A stretch of DNA of 64,000 nt, from assembly GCA_024640365.1 (NCBI GenBank), contig JAHEFE010000002.1:81380-145379 (forward strand). The letters are read 5' to 3'. The notes under the pieces were generated by a model, which was given only the letters and a program-made list of their open reading frames with translations, was not told the origin of the DNA and searched no databases. Positions within the stretch are counted from its first letter, which is position 1, and each line of letters begins with the position of its first letter. Position numbers and translations under genes: made by a program. Positions 27,772 through 35,683 of the stretch are shown piece after piece. This stretch comes from Woeseiaceae bacterium (GTDB lineage Bacteria > Pseudomonadota > Gammaproteobacteria > Steroidobacterales > Woeseiaceae).

Positions 27772-29334
27772 TTGTCAAAAGCATTCGACCCGGGCATTAC
27801 GGTCACTGAAATTGCGTCGATGGATCAACCCATCAGTATCTCGACGGAAAGCACTGCTGCTTTCATCGGCCGAGCTCTTCGCGGCCCCCTGAACATTCCC
27901 ATACTCGTGCGCAGTATTGCGCAATTCAAACGTTTTTTCGGTGGTGAGTGGAACCAGAGTTACCTGGGCGCTGCAGTAAGGCAATTCTTCGAACACGGGG
28001 GCACGACGCTCTATGTGGTGCGCGTTGCCAACAATGCCACTGGAGCGATCATCGAGCTGCCCGCAGCGAATGGCAAATTGACGTTAAGCGCGATTGAGTA
28101 TGGATCCGAAGAAAAGCTGCGCGCCTCGGTCGATTATGATGGCATCGCCGCGGAAGACAGCGATATTTTTAATTTAACTATTCAAAGACTGGATTCTGAA
28201 ACCGGTCTGGTCATCGATCAGGAAATTCACTATCGTCTGAGTTGCCAGGTTGAACACGACAATTTTATTGGTGACGCGTTATTAACCTCTTCACTTGCCA
28301 GGCTGGGTACTAACGCTTTAGCAGTCAGACCGGACGTCACGATTGGTCCGGGAGTGAGCTTTCAGGCAACCTACGTCGGTGTCGCTCGTCGGGGTGGTAA
28401 TGGCAACGAGCTCACGGATTATGACGTAATTGGTTCGGCGGCAAGCGAGACGGGCATGTTCGCGCTGAACGGAATCGAGAACATTAACTTGTTGTACATG
28501 CCCCCGCGGCTTAATGGCGATTACGGTCCCACGGCATTACTTGCCGCTGAGCTTTATTGTCGCAAACGGCGCGCGATGTTAATCACTGATCCGCCGAGTG
28601 CAATGGAGTCCACTGAGCAATTGATTGAGCACTATGCGCAATCCGGGTCGGCCAGTGCGAACGTCCTGACTTACTTTCCACGCGTGTCGATAAAGGGCTG
28701 TCAGCACCCTCGCTTCATGGCTGCAGGTGCAGCCATCGCCGGTCTGCTCTGCAAGCTGGACAAAGAGCAGGGACCATGGGCCGAGTTTAGCGGCACTGCT
28801 GCGGAGTTACAGCGCGGTTTGCAACCTCTGACGGAGTTGGATGAGGATGAGCAGCAGACGTTGATTCGCGCTGGAGTGAACGTGCTTAGCGCGCATCGCG
28901 GACGCCGCTGCCGCATTCAAGGCGCGGTGACTTTCGGTGCAGGAGGTCACATAGACAAAGCGGCAACAAATCTTTCGGTGCGGCGCACATGCTTGATGAT
29001 TTTGAAGAATATTGAGCGGGGAACACGCTGGGTTGTATTTGAGCCCAATGATCACCATACCCTCGAGCGAGTTCGCAGTCAGGTTCACGCGTATCTTACG
29101 GGGCTTGCTGACAGCGGTGCACTGGCGGACGACGATGTTTTTGTCCGTTGTGACCCCAACACTCAAGATGAGGATAGTCCCACCGAACGTGGTGTAAAAA
29201 TTCTCGTGAGCTTTGTGCCACGCGGCTGGCCACAACCCCTGTCGTTTACAATTCACCAATCGATGCCGGGTGTTCGTACGGCGACCACAGCGTTTGCGCC
29301 CGCGCGCGTTAGGCCAGTATTACGGGCAGGTTGA
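27772..29334 (+). CDS. Contractile-tail sheath protein, orphan
   Basis: A 520-residue tail sheath family protein. The N terminus has the usual handshake and first-domain pattern (PGITVTEIASMDQPIS, then STAAFIGRALRGPLNIPILV and FKRFFGG). The C-terminal domain has VRRTCLMILKNIERGTRWVV, FEPNDHHTLERVRSQV and VRCDPNTQDEDSPTERG, all hallmarks of phage and extracellular contractile injection system sheaths. The start is TTG with GGAG at 27762-27765. No tube, baseplate, spike, ClpV-like ATPase or other phage gene lies in this window; neighbours are a PLP enzyme and a two-component system. Family is clear, purpose unknown. Confidence 0.88.
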   Translation: MSKAFDPGITVTEIASMDQPISISTESTAAFIGRALRGPLNIPILVRSIAQFKRFFGGEWNQSYLGAAVRQFFEHGGTTLYVVRVANNATGAIIELPAANGKLTLSAIEYGSEEKLRASVDYDGIAAEDSDIFNLTIQRLDSETGLVIDQEIHYRLSCQVEHDNFIGDALLTSSLARLGTNALAVRPDVTIGPGVSFQATYVGVARRGGNGNELTDYDVIGSAASETGMFALNGIENINLLYMPPRLNGDYGPTALLAAELYCRKRRAMLITDPPSAMESTEQLIEHYAQSGSASANVLTYFPRVSIKGCQHPRFMAAGAAIAGLLCKLDKEQGPWAEFSGTAAELQRGLQPLTELDEDEQQTLIRAGVNVLSAHRGRRCRIQGAVTFGAGGHIDKAATNLSVRRTCLMILKNIERGTRWVVFEPNDHHTLERVRSQVHAYLTGLADSGALADDDVFVRCDPNTQDEDSPTERGVKILVSFVPRGWPQPLSFTIHQSMPGVRTATTAFAPARVRPVLRAG

Positions 29335-29541
29335 TCTTCACCTGCGCCGGTGCTTATCAGAGTGACTCAATTGACCATTAGCAGATGACGAGTTGGCGCC
29401 GGCCGTCGGGAATGTGATGGTTATGCCGTGAAATTAGCCGAAAGGGATGACGGTCACATTACGTGATCTGCTGCCGGGCGCCTGCGCGTGACTAAATGTC
29501 GGTCCAGTGGTGATCAATGACGAATGCGCAAACAGCGGCAG

Positions 29542-29943
29542 TTAATTACTGTCAGTCAACTGGCGAACGGCATTGATTAGCTCCTGGCGGTTGAACGGTT
29601 TAGTCAATGTCAGGTCGGCTCCGATGGCGGATGCCGATGCCAAGTACGCGGTCGTCGCGATGGCTGATGGTTGGAAGCCCTTCGGCATCAGATTGCCGCC
29701 GCCGGAAATCACGACGATTTTTGTATTGGGAAATTCCATACGGATTTCGTAGACGGCTTCGACACCGTCCTTGCCAGGCATGATTACGTCAGTAATCACG
29801 AGGTCAGCCTTTTTTTGACGCAGGAGCTCTATGCCCTCATCTGCATCGCTGGCGACGTCGACATCGAATCCTGCGCGCGTCAATACTTCCTTTAGCGAAA
29901 TCCGGATGTCGTTGTCGTCATCGATAACAATCACTCTAATCAT
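29542..29943 (-). CDS. Stand-alone response-regulator receiver (CheY-like)
   Basis: A 133-residue single receiver domain with no output domain. Phosphoacceptor Asp52 lies in LVITDVIMPGKDG; the acidic pocket is in VIDDDND (8-12), and the conserved Lys is K115 in LTLTKPFNRQ. An insertion of about ten residues after VVISGGG (NLMPKGFQPSAIATTAYLAS) is typical of receivers paired with hybrid-type kinases. It overlaps the kinase gene by four bases, so it is its cognate partner. It probably acts by protein contact, not by DNA binding. Confidence 0.9.
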   Translation of the reverse strand: MIRVIVIDDDNDIRISLKEVLTRAGFDVDVASDADEGIELLRQKKADLVITDVIMPGKDGVEAVYEIRMEFPNTKIVVISGGGNLMPKGFQPSAIATTAYLASASAIGADLTLTKPFNRQELINAVRQLTDSN

Positions 29944-31460
29944 TGCTTCCTTCCTTCCTCTACAGAGCTCGCCTGAAATTCCGCTAACGGGAAATATACA
30001 GTAATTGTTGTGCCACGTTCTGGCGCGCTAGATACGACAATCTCACCGTTGAGCTTTGTCACGATTCCGTGTATTACGGACAGGCCCAGGCCCGTACCCA
30101 TACCGACCTCGCGTGTGGTGAAAAACGGCTCGAAGATACGTTCGACCGTGCGCTCATCCATACCAATGCCCGTGTCCGTCACGGTCAGGCACGCGTATGG
30201 GCCGGGCTCCAGCCGCGCATGTTTTGCCGCGAAACTCGATGTAACGATACGGCGTTCGACGGTGATTGCAATATGACCACCGCCGGGTTGCAGCGCGAGA
30301 AACGCATTGCTGCACAGATTGACCAGTAACTGCTGAATCTCGGCTGGGTCGCATAACACGTCGCCGGCCAGGGGGTCGATGTGGACGCGCATTTCAACGG
30401 TTGCAGGAATAAGTGCTCGAGTCATCGATAGGGCTTCCTCCACCACCGGTGCAATCGCGACAGGCAGTCTATGTGTCTCGCCGAGAGCATGACCAAAGGT
30501 CAGAATCTTCTGGCTGAGTCCCTTGCCGCGATTGGCGAGGCGCACCACCCGTTCCAGATGCTCGCGCGCTGGGCTGTCGGCCGGCAAATCCTCCAGCGCC
30601 AGTTCCGTGTAAAGTAGCAGCGGTAGCAGCACGTTATTGAATTCGTGTGCTACGCCGCCGGCCAGTGTGCCGATCGATTCGATGCGCTGTGCGTGGCGCA
30701 ACTTCGCTTGTAGCTGTCTTTGTTCCTCCTCGGCGGCTTCGCGGTCTGCAATCTCCTGCTTTAGCTGTGCATTTACGCCGACGATACTGCTGCGCATCGT
30801 CTCCAGGTCGCTTCCCAGGTCATGAATTTCACTAATCTTGCTTATAACCGTGAGATTGCGGAAATAATCACCGTCAGCAACAGCGCGACTATCCCGGCGT
30901 AGTCTCTTCAGTGGTCTCGCGAGAGCCGCGCTGAACAGTGCCGCCAGCAACATGGTAGTAAAGAAGTAGATCAATATGATATTGAAAAGCGTGCGACGGA
31001 TATCGCTGATTTGCTGCAGCGTCGTCGTCTCGTCGACGCCTAGCTGTAATACCGCTTCCGAGTTATTGATCGTCAGGGGCACCGAAAGATAGTAGACGTT
31101 GTCGCCGTGGTCACCGAATTCGAAATCTTCTGCAAACAACTCGGTTTCCTGCAGTTCCATCAGAGAGCTCTTGATCAGCAAACCGTCGTCGAAGTGTACA
31201 GCCGCGTAAATGCTTCGGCCGCCCAGCACTACGCTATCCAGAAAGCGAATGATTTCCTGTTCGGTTTCCGGCGACTGTTGACTTTCGAAGATATCGGCGA
31301 CGATGCGAGCATAAATGCGAGCATGATCGATGAAAGCTTCCTGTTGCTCGGTTTTCATAGTCATGAGCACACCGAAGAAACCGGCTGGTAGCAGAACGGC
31401 ATGGATACCCAGCAGTACGAGCATCATTCTCGCGGAGATCGTGTTTAGTCGGCTCGCCAC
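29940..31460 (-). CDS. Membrane sensor histidine kinase
   Basis: A 506-residue kinase. Transmembrane helices at about 10-34 and 157-180 flank a periplasmic sensor of about 120 residues. A HAMP-like linker (181-230) and a coiled coil precede the phosphoacceptor helix with His272 in LAGGVAHEFNNVLLP. The ATPase domain shows VNLCSNAFLAL (N box), DTGIGMDERTVERIFEPFF and GTGLGLSVIHGIV. The final tail overlaps the receiver gene. It overlaps the upstream binding-protein gene by 16 bases, suggesting that protein delivers the signal. Confidence 0.92.
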   Translation of the reverse strand: MASRLNTISARMMLVLLGIHAVLLPAGFFGVLMTMKTEQQEAFIDHARIYARIVADIFESQQSPETEQEIIRFLDSVVLGGRSIYAAVHFDDGLLIKSSLMELQETELFAEDFEFGDHGDNVYYLSVPLTINNSEAVLQLGVDETTTLQQISDIRRTLFNIILIYFFTTMLLAALFSAALARPLKRLRRDSRAVADGDYFRNLTVISKISEIHDLGSDLETMRSSIVGVNAQLKQEIADREAAEEEQRQLQAKLRHAQRIESIGTLAGGVAHEFNNVLLPLLLYTELALEDLPADSPAREHLERVVRLANRGKGLSQKILTFGHALGETHRLPVAIAPVVEEALSMTRALIPATVEMRVHIDPLAGDVLCDPAEIQQLLVNLCSNAFLALQPGGGHIAITVERRIVTSSFAAKHARLEPGPYACLTVTDTGIGMDERTVERIFEPFFTTREVGMGTGLGLSVIHGIVTKLNGEIVVSSAPERGTTITVYFPLAEFQASSVEEGRKQ

Positions 31461-31888
31461 AATATTTTCACTATTTTTAGGTGGGATGATTTATCGGCGT
31501 CTTCCTGCCAAAGGTAGCCAATGGCAAGTGGATTCTCCTCGAGTTTATTGATGAGGTCATTTGCGTCGGTGACCTGTTGAGGACGGGGGCGCCCGTACTT
31601 GAGGGTCAGTGACAGTAATCTCCTTTCATAGGAACGCTCTGACATTGCGATTACGGATTGCGTGAATACTTCGTTCAGGTGGGCGTCGTTGCTTATTCGG
31701 TAGGGGCGCACCGCACGCCCTTCAATTAAAACGGCCAGCCCAAGGTACGTCTTGCGGATGTCGAGCGCTGTCAACTCGTTGATCGGGCTGTTATCTGATA
31801 CTACGAGCACAAGTGTGTGGTCTGCCCATGCAGTAGATGCTGCCAACTGCAATACGACGCAGAATGTCCTGAAAAATTTTGCTTTCAC
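31445..31888 (-). CDS. Small periplasmic binding-protein-like protein (phosphate-binding-like)
   Basis: About 147 residues. From GTG at 31888 it has a neat signal peptide (MKAKFFRTFCVVLQLAASTAWA) and the GTG overlaps the upstream TGA by four bases. An ATG at 31906 is the alternative. The mature part resembles half of a PstS-type type II binding protein: SDNSPINELTALDIRKTYLG, then a segment with GYLWQEDADKSSHLKIVKIL. Such short proteins occur next to kinases in marine gammaproteobacteria. It lacks room for a complete two-lobe fold. It probably senses or presents a small ligand to the kinase encoded next. Confidence 0.78.
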   Translation of the reverse strand: MKAKFFRTFCVVLQLAASTAWADHTLVLVVSDNSPINELTALDIRKTYLGLAVLIEGRAVRPYRISNDAHLNEVFTQSVIAMSERSYERRLLSLTLKYGRPRPQQVTDANDLINKLEENPLAIGYLWQEDADKSSHLKIVKILWRAD

Positions 31889-33009
31889 GGCAATACTGCA
31901 CTCCATTGAAATCGCAGTTCCGTGAGGTTTTCGTGCCCGGAATCTTTACCCTGCAGGCTCGTCGTGGCGACTTCCATCGCCAGGCTTTGCCGATCGACGA
32001 AGTCCCAGCGCAAACCTAGCATTGCACGGTGCGCGGCAAAGGCTGGCAGCAATTCAAGGTAAGGGGAGTTGTCTTCACCAAATCCTGTTTCGACGCGTCC
32101 AAAAAACGTCCAGTCAGGGAAAGTCTGATACTCGCCCTGCAGATATCCGGCGACAAAATGATCTTTCATAGTTCCGTCTGAATATTTGAGATCGTTGTTG
32201 ATATACATCCACGAGCTGATCACCCGTAAGCGATCCCAGTGCCAGTCGACGAAGGCACCGGCCGAGAACTGGTTGATTGCGGTTATCCCGGGGAGGTCCG
32301 GATGCGATGCGTGGAGCACTGGCAATTTGTTCCAGCCCATCAAAATGCCAAACCGATTGGCTGATAATGCATCGGGCTGATACGATGCACGCAAGTTGAG
32401 TGACAGGTCGTTTTCCGACCCCGGATTCAAGATATCGAATGGCACCAGTTGGTTGTTGTCGAAAACAGGCCCCAGTCCCGCCGCTAAATCGAGATTGATT
32501 ATCGACTGATCCCCTCGATCGACTTCGTGTGCGATGAATAATCCGGTGATGTGAGACGGCATCGGTCCGCTTTCATCCTCCCATTCCTCGATGCCCGGCC
32601 TGCTAATGCTGGTCTGCATTAGCTGCCCGTGATGAAACTCAGTTGTCCAGTACTTGGATATTGTGTGAAAGCGTCCAAACCACATCATCGTCTGTTGGCT
32701 GGCCTGCCAGCCGAGCTGGAATCGTTCAATTTCCGACTCTTCGCTGGACAATACATATTCGCTGAGGAAGCGAAAATCCTTCCAGTTATAGGCATACAGG
32801 ACATCGACCATCGGCAGCAGATAGTTGTTGTCGACTGACTGTAAGGGGTCCGACATGTTGGTGAAGCCTTCGATACTGACGAATGCGAGCAAATCATGGT
32901 GAGTCTCGACTGACTCAGCGAAGCTCGATAGCATTGCACATAGGCCCAGGATGAGGACGCCGAGGCGTGGCCGGAATTTCCTGATAGTACTCCGAGTCGC
33001 TCTACTCAT
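31885..33009 (-). CDS. Predicted outer-membrane beta-barrel protein
   Basis: A 374-residue exported protein. Signal peptide ends near LSSFAESV. The mature part alternates aromatic and polar residues in short strands (LSEYVLSSEESEIERFQLGW, AGAFVDWHWDRLRVISSWMY, TFFGRVETGFGEDN) as in porin-like barrels, and ends with a strand FQWSAVLP. First gene of an operon with a binding protein, kinase and receiver, all overlapping. I do not recognise a specific porin family. It could be a channel for, or sensor of, the ligand of the kinase system. Confidence 0.75.
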   Translation of the reverse strand: MSRATRSTIRKFRPRLGVLILGLCAMLSSFAESVETHHDLLAFVSIEGFTNMSDPLQSVDNNYLLPMVDVLYAYNWKDFRFLSEYVLSSEESEIERFQLGWQASQQTMMWFGRFHTISKYWTTEFHHGQLMQTSISRPGIEEWEDESGPMPSHITGLFIAHEVDRGDQSIINLDLAAGLGPVFDNNQLVPFDILNPGSENDLSLNLRASYQPDALSANRFGILMGWNKLPVLHASHPDLPGITAINQFSAGAFVDWHWDRLRVISSWMYINNDLKYSDGTMKDHFVAGYLQGEYQTFPDWTFFGRVETGFGEDNSPYLELLPAFAAHRAMLGLRWDFVDRQSLAMEVATTSLQGKDSGHENLTELRFQWSAVLP

Positions 33010-33392
33010 TATGAATACTTCCTCCGCTCTGACTTTCTTACCGGCATGGCATTTAATGTCACGAATGATCTGTTCGGACGTTGATGTTTTTCTTTTTGAT
33101 TTGCCACTTATCTCATCTCGTCAAATAAGGGTGAGCATAAATACTACCTTAAACCAGAACTGAATTAATCCATAGACACTCACGGCCAACAGTTTGCACT
33201 GCACCCCTGGCATCGATGATTTTGTCAGCCGCTCGCGCAATGGACCCCGCTGATCTGTCAACGCGACTAAATATAAGTCTTACTGACAGTGATTGATCTC
33301 GGACAGTTGGTCAACCTGGTATTGCCCCCGCAAAAAATGCTACTCGCCCCGCGTATGGGGTGCTTTTATTTCCATTTATCCAAGTGCCAAAC
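33010..33392. other. Intergenic stretch upstream of the sensor operon
   Basis: About 380 bases with no convincing gene. A 65-codon plus-strand frame (33293-33490) is rich in Cys, Arg and Trp and overlaps a better minus-strand frame. The stretch adjoining 33009 must hold the promoter of the four-gene sensor operon. I see no strong hairpin. Confidence 0.45.
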
Positions 33393-33542
33393 TTAAGTCA
33401 AATTCCCTAGTGCCGCACTCTCTTCAGTGGTGTTGCCGTCGAGGCAGTAGGTTGCAAGGGTCGGAGGTGCGATTACCCCTAATGTGCTAATGACCTTCGC
33501 AGTGGCCGCCATGCAAGCCAGATCTCGTTTATTCATATTCAT
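33393..33542 (-). CDS. Possible small exported peptide (47-49 residues)
   Basis: A short minus-strand frame. Two close ATGs (33542 and 33536) follow GGGGAG, which is seven bases from the second. The translation opens MNKRDLACMAATAKVISTLG then VIAPPTLATYC, resembling a short positively charged and mildly hydrophobic export signal, and closes with a polar LDGNTTEESAALGNLT before TAA. The good ribosome site and signal-like start make it more than a random frame. No homologue is known to me, so it may be spurious. Confidence 0.35.
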   Translation of the reverse strand: MNMNKRDLACMAATAKVISTLGVIAPPTLATYCLDGNTTEESAALGNLT

Positions 33543-33684
33543 GCTCCCCGCTGCCTGGCCACATCGGCAGAATAGTCCATGTTTTTTGAGGTGGCTATAC
33601 TCTTTTACGCTTCAGAGCGATTGAAGTCGCTCATATGTTAGGCTAGCGATCGTGCGCTTCTGCCATGAGGGTCGGAGGTAGTAA

Positions 33685-34038
33685 ATGGACGAGTTAAAAT
33701 TCTTTTCCGGTCTGGCCGCAATAACGCTGATCGTGATTGGGTTGGTCATTTATATCGGACTGAAGGCCAACAAGGCGGTTCTGAAACGTACTCCAGAAAT
33801 CGCCTTGCCATTGAATATCACCTTTACTGGCACTGCACTTTGGGCGTGTGTGGTTAGCTTTTGGCTGATTTGCCTTGTCAGTGCAAAGCTTTGGCCGGAA
33901 TCGTCGCTGGGAGTATTCGCTGGAACCCCGGATGGCATCGCAGTTTTGTTGGTTGGGTCGTTCTTCTTTGCTGTAGTTGCAGGAGCAATTCTTGAAAAGA
34001 TTGGCTACCCAATCGCGAATAAAAACCCCGATTCCTAG
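33685..34038 (+). CDS. Small membrane protein of unknown function
   Basis: A 117-residue protein with three predicted transmembrane helices: about 5-26 (LAAITLIVIGLVIYIGL), 45-68 (ITFTGTALWACVVSFWLICL) and 82-106 (GIAVLLVGSFFFAVVAGAIL). A strong ribosome site (GGAGG, 33674-33678) supports the ATG. Family not recognised. It sits alone, 157 bases upstream of the first GTPase, and could be part of that unit or separate. Confidence 0.72.
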   Translation: MDELKFFSGLAAITLIVIGLVIYIGLKANKAVLKRTPEIALPLNITFTGTALWACVVSFWLICLVSAKLWPESSLGVFAGTPDGIAVLLVGSFFFAVVAGAILEKIGYPIANKNPDS

Positions 34039-34195
34039 AAATTTCCCCTCACCAACTATCGCTTTCGGCGAGAGAATGCATTAGGCAATAGCCACAAACG
34101 ATTCGGCTAATGAGTGCCCGTTTGCAAGGGAACACGCCCGAGATTTACCCGTTTCGGCTTTTCTCGGCTCCGATTTTGGTGCAACCTGTCACCCT

Positions 34196-35683
34196 ATGAA
34201 GGTTGATCGATTCCTCCGCATAGCCTTGGCGCTACTCATATTCGTTGCCTTTGTTGTAGGCATCGCGGCAATACTGTTTTTGACCGAGTCAGCATTGAAT
34301 GTCTGGGACCGGTTGCGGGCGGGACCTCCCTGGTTATTGTACGCCTACATGGCGAGTCTCGCGGCCTTATCGATACTCACGGCGTGGATGACCTGGCGGC
34401 TCGTCGTGCGTCGTAAAATTTCCCCAGTGATAGCCGCTAAAGTTATGCCGACTCGCGAAGTCATCGAGCAGCGATTGCGCGACGCGGAGAGCGCCGGTGT
34501 CGATACGGCGGAAGCCCAGGCGGAAATGCAGGAGTTGGCGCGCCGTCGTGCGGCGGGCGTGCATCTTTGTTTTTTCGGTGAAATAAGTACCGGCAAGAGT
34601 TCCCTGGTAAAAGCGTTGATACCCGAAGCTGACGTGACCATAGATGTCGTCGGTGGTTCGACCCTTGATATTCGTCATTACCGCTGGCAGGGCGAGGGCG
34701 GCCATATTATAGAGCTAACGGACGTGCCCGGAACGGGCAGCATCGAAAGCGGTTTTGATCGTGTCGCGGAAGAGGAAGCCAAGCGTTCTCACGGTGTTAT
34801 TTTTGTCTGCGATAGCGACCTTGATCGTCGCGAAGTGGACGCGCTTCGCACGCTGATTGGTTTCGGCAAACCGTTGGTGCTCGTACTCAATAAGGCCGAT
34901 CAGTACAGTCACGAGCAGCAGTCACAGCTCATGCAGCGCTTTCTCGAGCGGCTTGACGAGCTCGGCGGCGAACAGGCTCGCGATCGTGTCGTAGCTGTCA
35001 CCGCCGGCGGCAGTAGTGACGTCGTCGAGAAGACAACCATGGGTGAAGTTGTGACGGAGCGGATTCGCGAACCGAATATCGGTGTACTCGTGGTCGCGAT
35101 CAATAAATTACTGGCCGGTGATAGTTCACTCCTCGACAAGGCCTTGGAAAGTGCCGTTTTTCGCTTGACGGCTGACAAGCTTGAGGATGCCGAGATTGCA
35201 TTCCGCGGGCAACGTGCTGAACAGATTATTCGCAGTTCAACGCGCAAGGCGATATTCGGCGCACTCGCCGCGGTGAGTCCTGGCACAGATATCATCATCC
35301 AGGGCTATATTGGTACGACCATGACTCGTGATTTGTGTGCCTTGTTCGGGGCCGCGCCGCGCGATCTGGACGTTGAAGAGTTTCTGAATCTGAGTCAAAG
35401 CAGGGTTGGTAAAGCGTTACCCTTAAGCCTGGCGGTTGCCGGAAATGGTCTGAAAGCCTTTCCCGGCATTGGCACGGTTGCCGGCGGTCTGGTGCACGCC
35501 GTGGCCTATGGACTGATATTTGATGCGCTGGGCCGCAGTCTGGTCTCCACGCTAAAACAGCAGGGCAGCCTGCAGCCAAAGAAAGCGGCACAGGCATTCG
35601 AGGAAGAATTGAGTGAGCATATTGAAGCGGGTGTTAAACGCATTTCCAGGGTGGCGCTCGAACAAAGAGTTGGCAAAAAATGA
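34196..35683 (+). CDS. Membrane-associated P-loop GTPase (Era/YcjF-like), first of a pair
   Basis: A 495-residue GTPase. Two N-terminal transmembrane helices (about 8-30 and 48-70) precede a TRAFAC-class G domain: G1 GEISTGKSS (128-136), G3 DVPGTG (176-181), G4 NKAD (232-235). The C-terminal part (about 330-480) is Ala/Gly-rich and amphipathic, with GTDIIIQGYIG and FPGIGTVAGGLVHAVAYGL, as in DUF697-type GTPases. Cell role unknown; membrane remodelling or stress protection is possible for this class. Its last 71 bases overlap the next GTPase in another frame. Confidence 0.85.
   Translation: MKVDRFLRIALALLIFVAFVVGIAAILFLTESALNVWDRLRAGPPWLLYAYMASLAALSILTAWMTWRLVVRRKISPVIAAKVMPTREVIEQRLRDAESAGVDTAEAQAEMQELARRRAAGVHLCFFGEISTGKSSLVKALIPEADVTIDVVGGSTLDIRHYRWQGEGGHIIELTDVPGTGSIESGFDRVAEEEAKRSHGVIFVCDSDLDRREVDALRTLIGFGKPLVLVLNKADQYSHEQQSQLMQRFLERLDELGGEQARDRVVAVTAGGSSDVVEKTTMGEVVTERIREPNIGVLVVAINKLLAGDSSLLDKALESAVFRLTADKLEDAEIAFRGQRAEQIIRSSTRKAIFGALAAVSPGTDIIIQGYIGTTMTRDLCALFGAAPRDLDVEEFLNLSQSRVGKALPLSLAVAGNGLKAFPGIGTVAGGLVHAVAYGLIFDALGRSLVSTLKQQGSLQPKKAAQAFEEELSEHIEAGVKRISRVALEQRVGKK

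Noticed and set aside
27646..29541. Prophage remnant around the sheath gene
   Set aside because: No integrase, attachment repeat, tRNA or other phage gene on either side; both flanks are ordinary chromosomal genes.
33293..33490. 65-codon plus-strand frame
   Set aside because: Cys/Arg/Trp-rich random-looking sequence, opposite to a better minus-strand small frame.
33457..33679. Twelve-base repeat AGGGTCGGAGGT at 33457 and 33668
   Set aside because: Only two copies; the second is just the ribosome site of the small membrane protein, so coincidence is likely.
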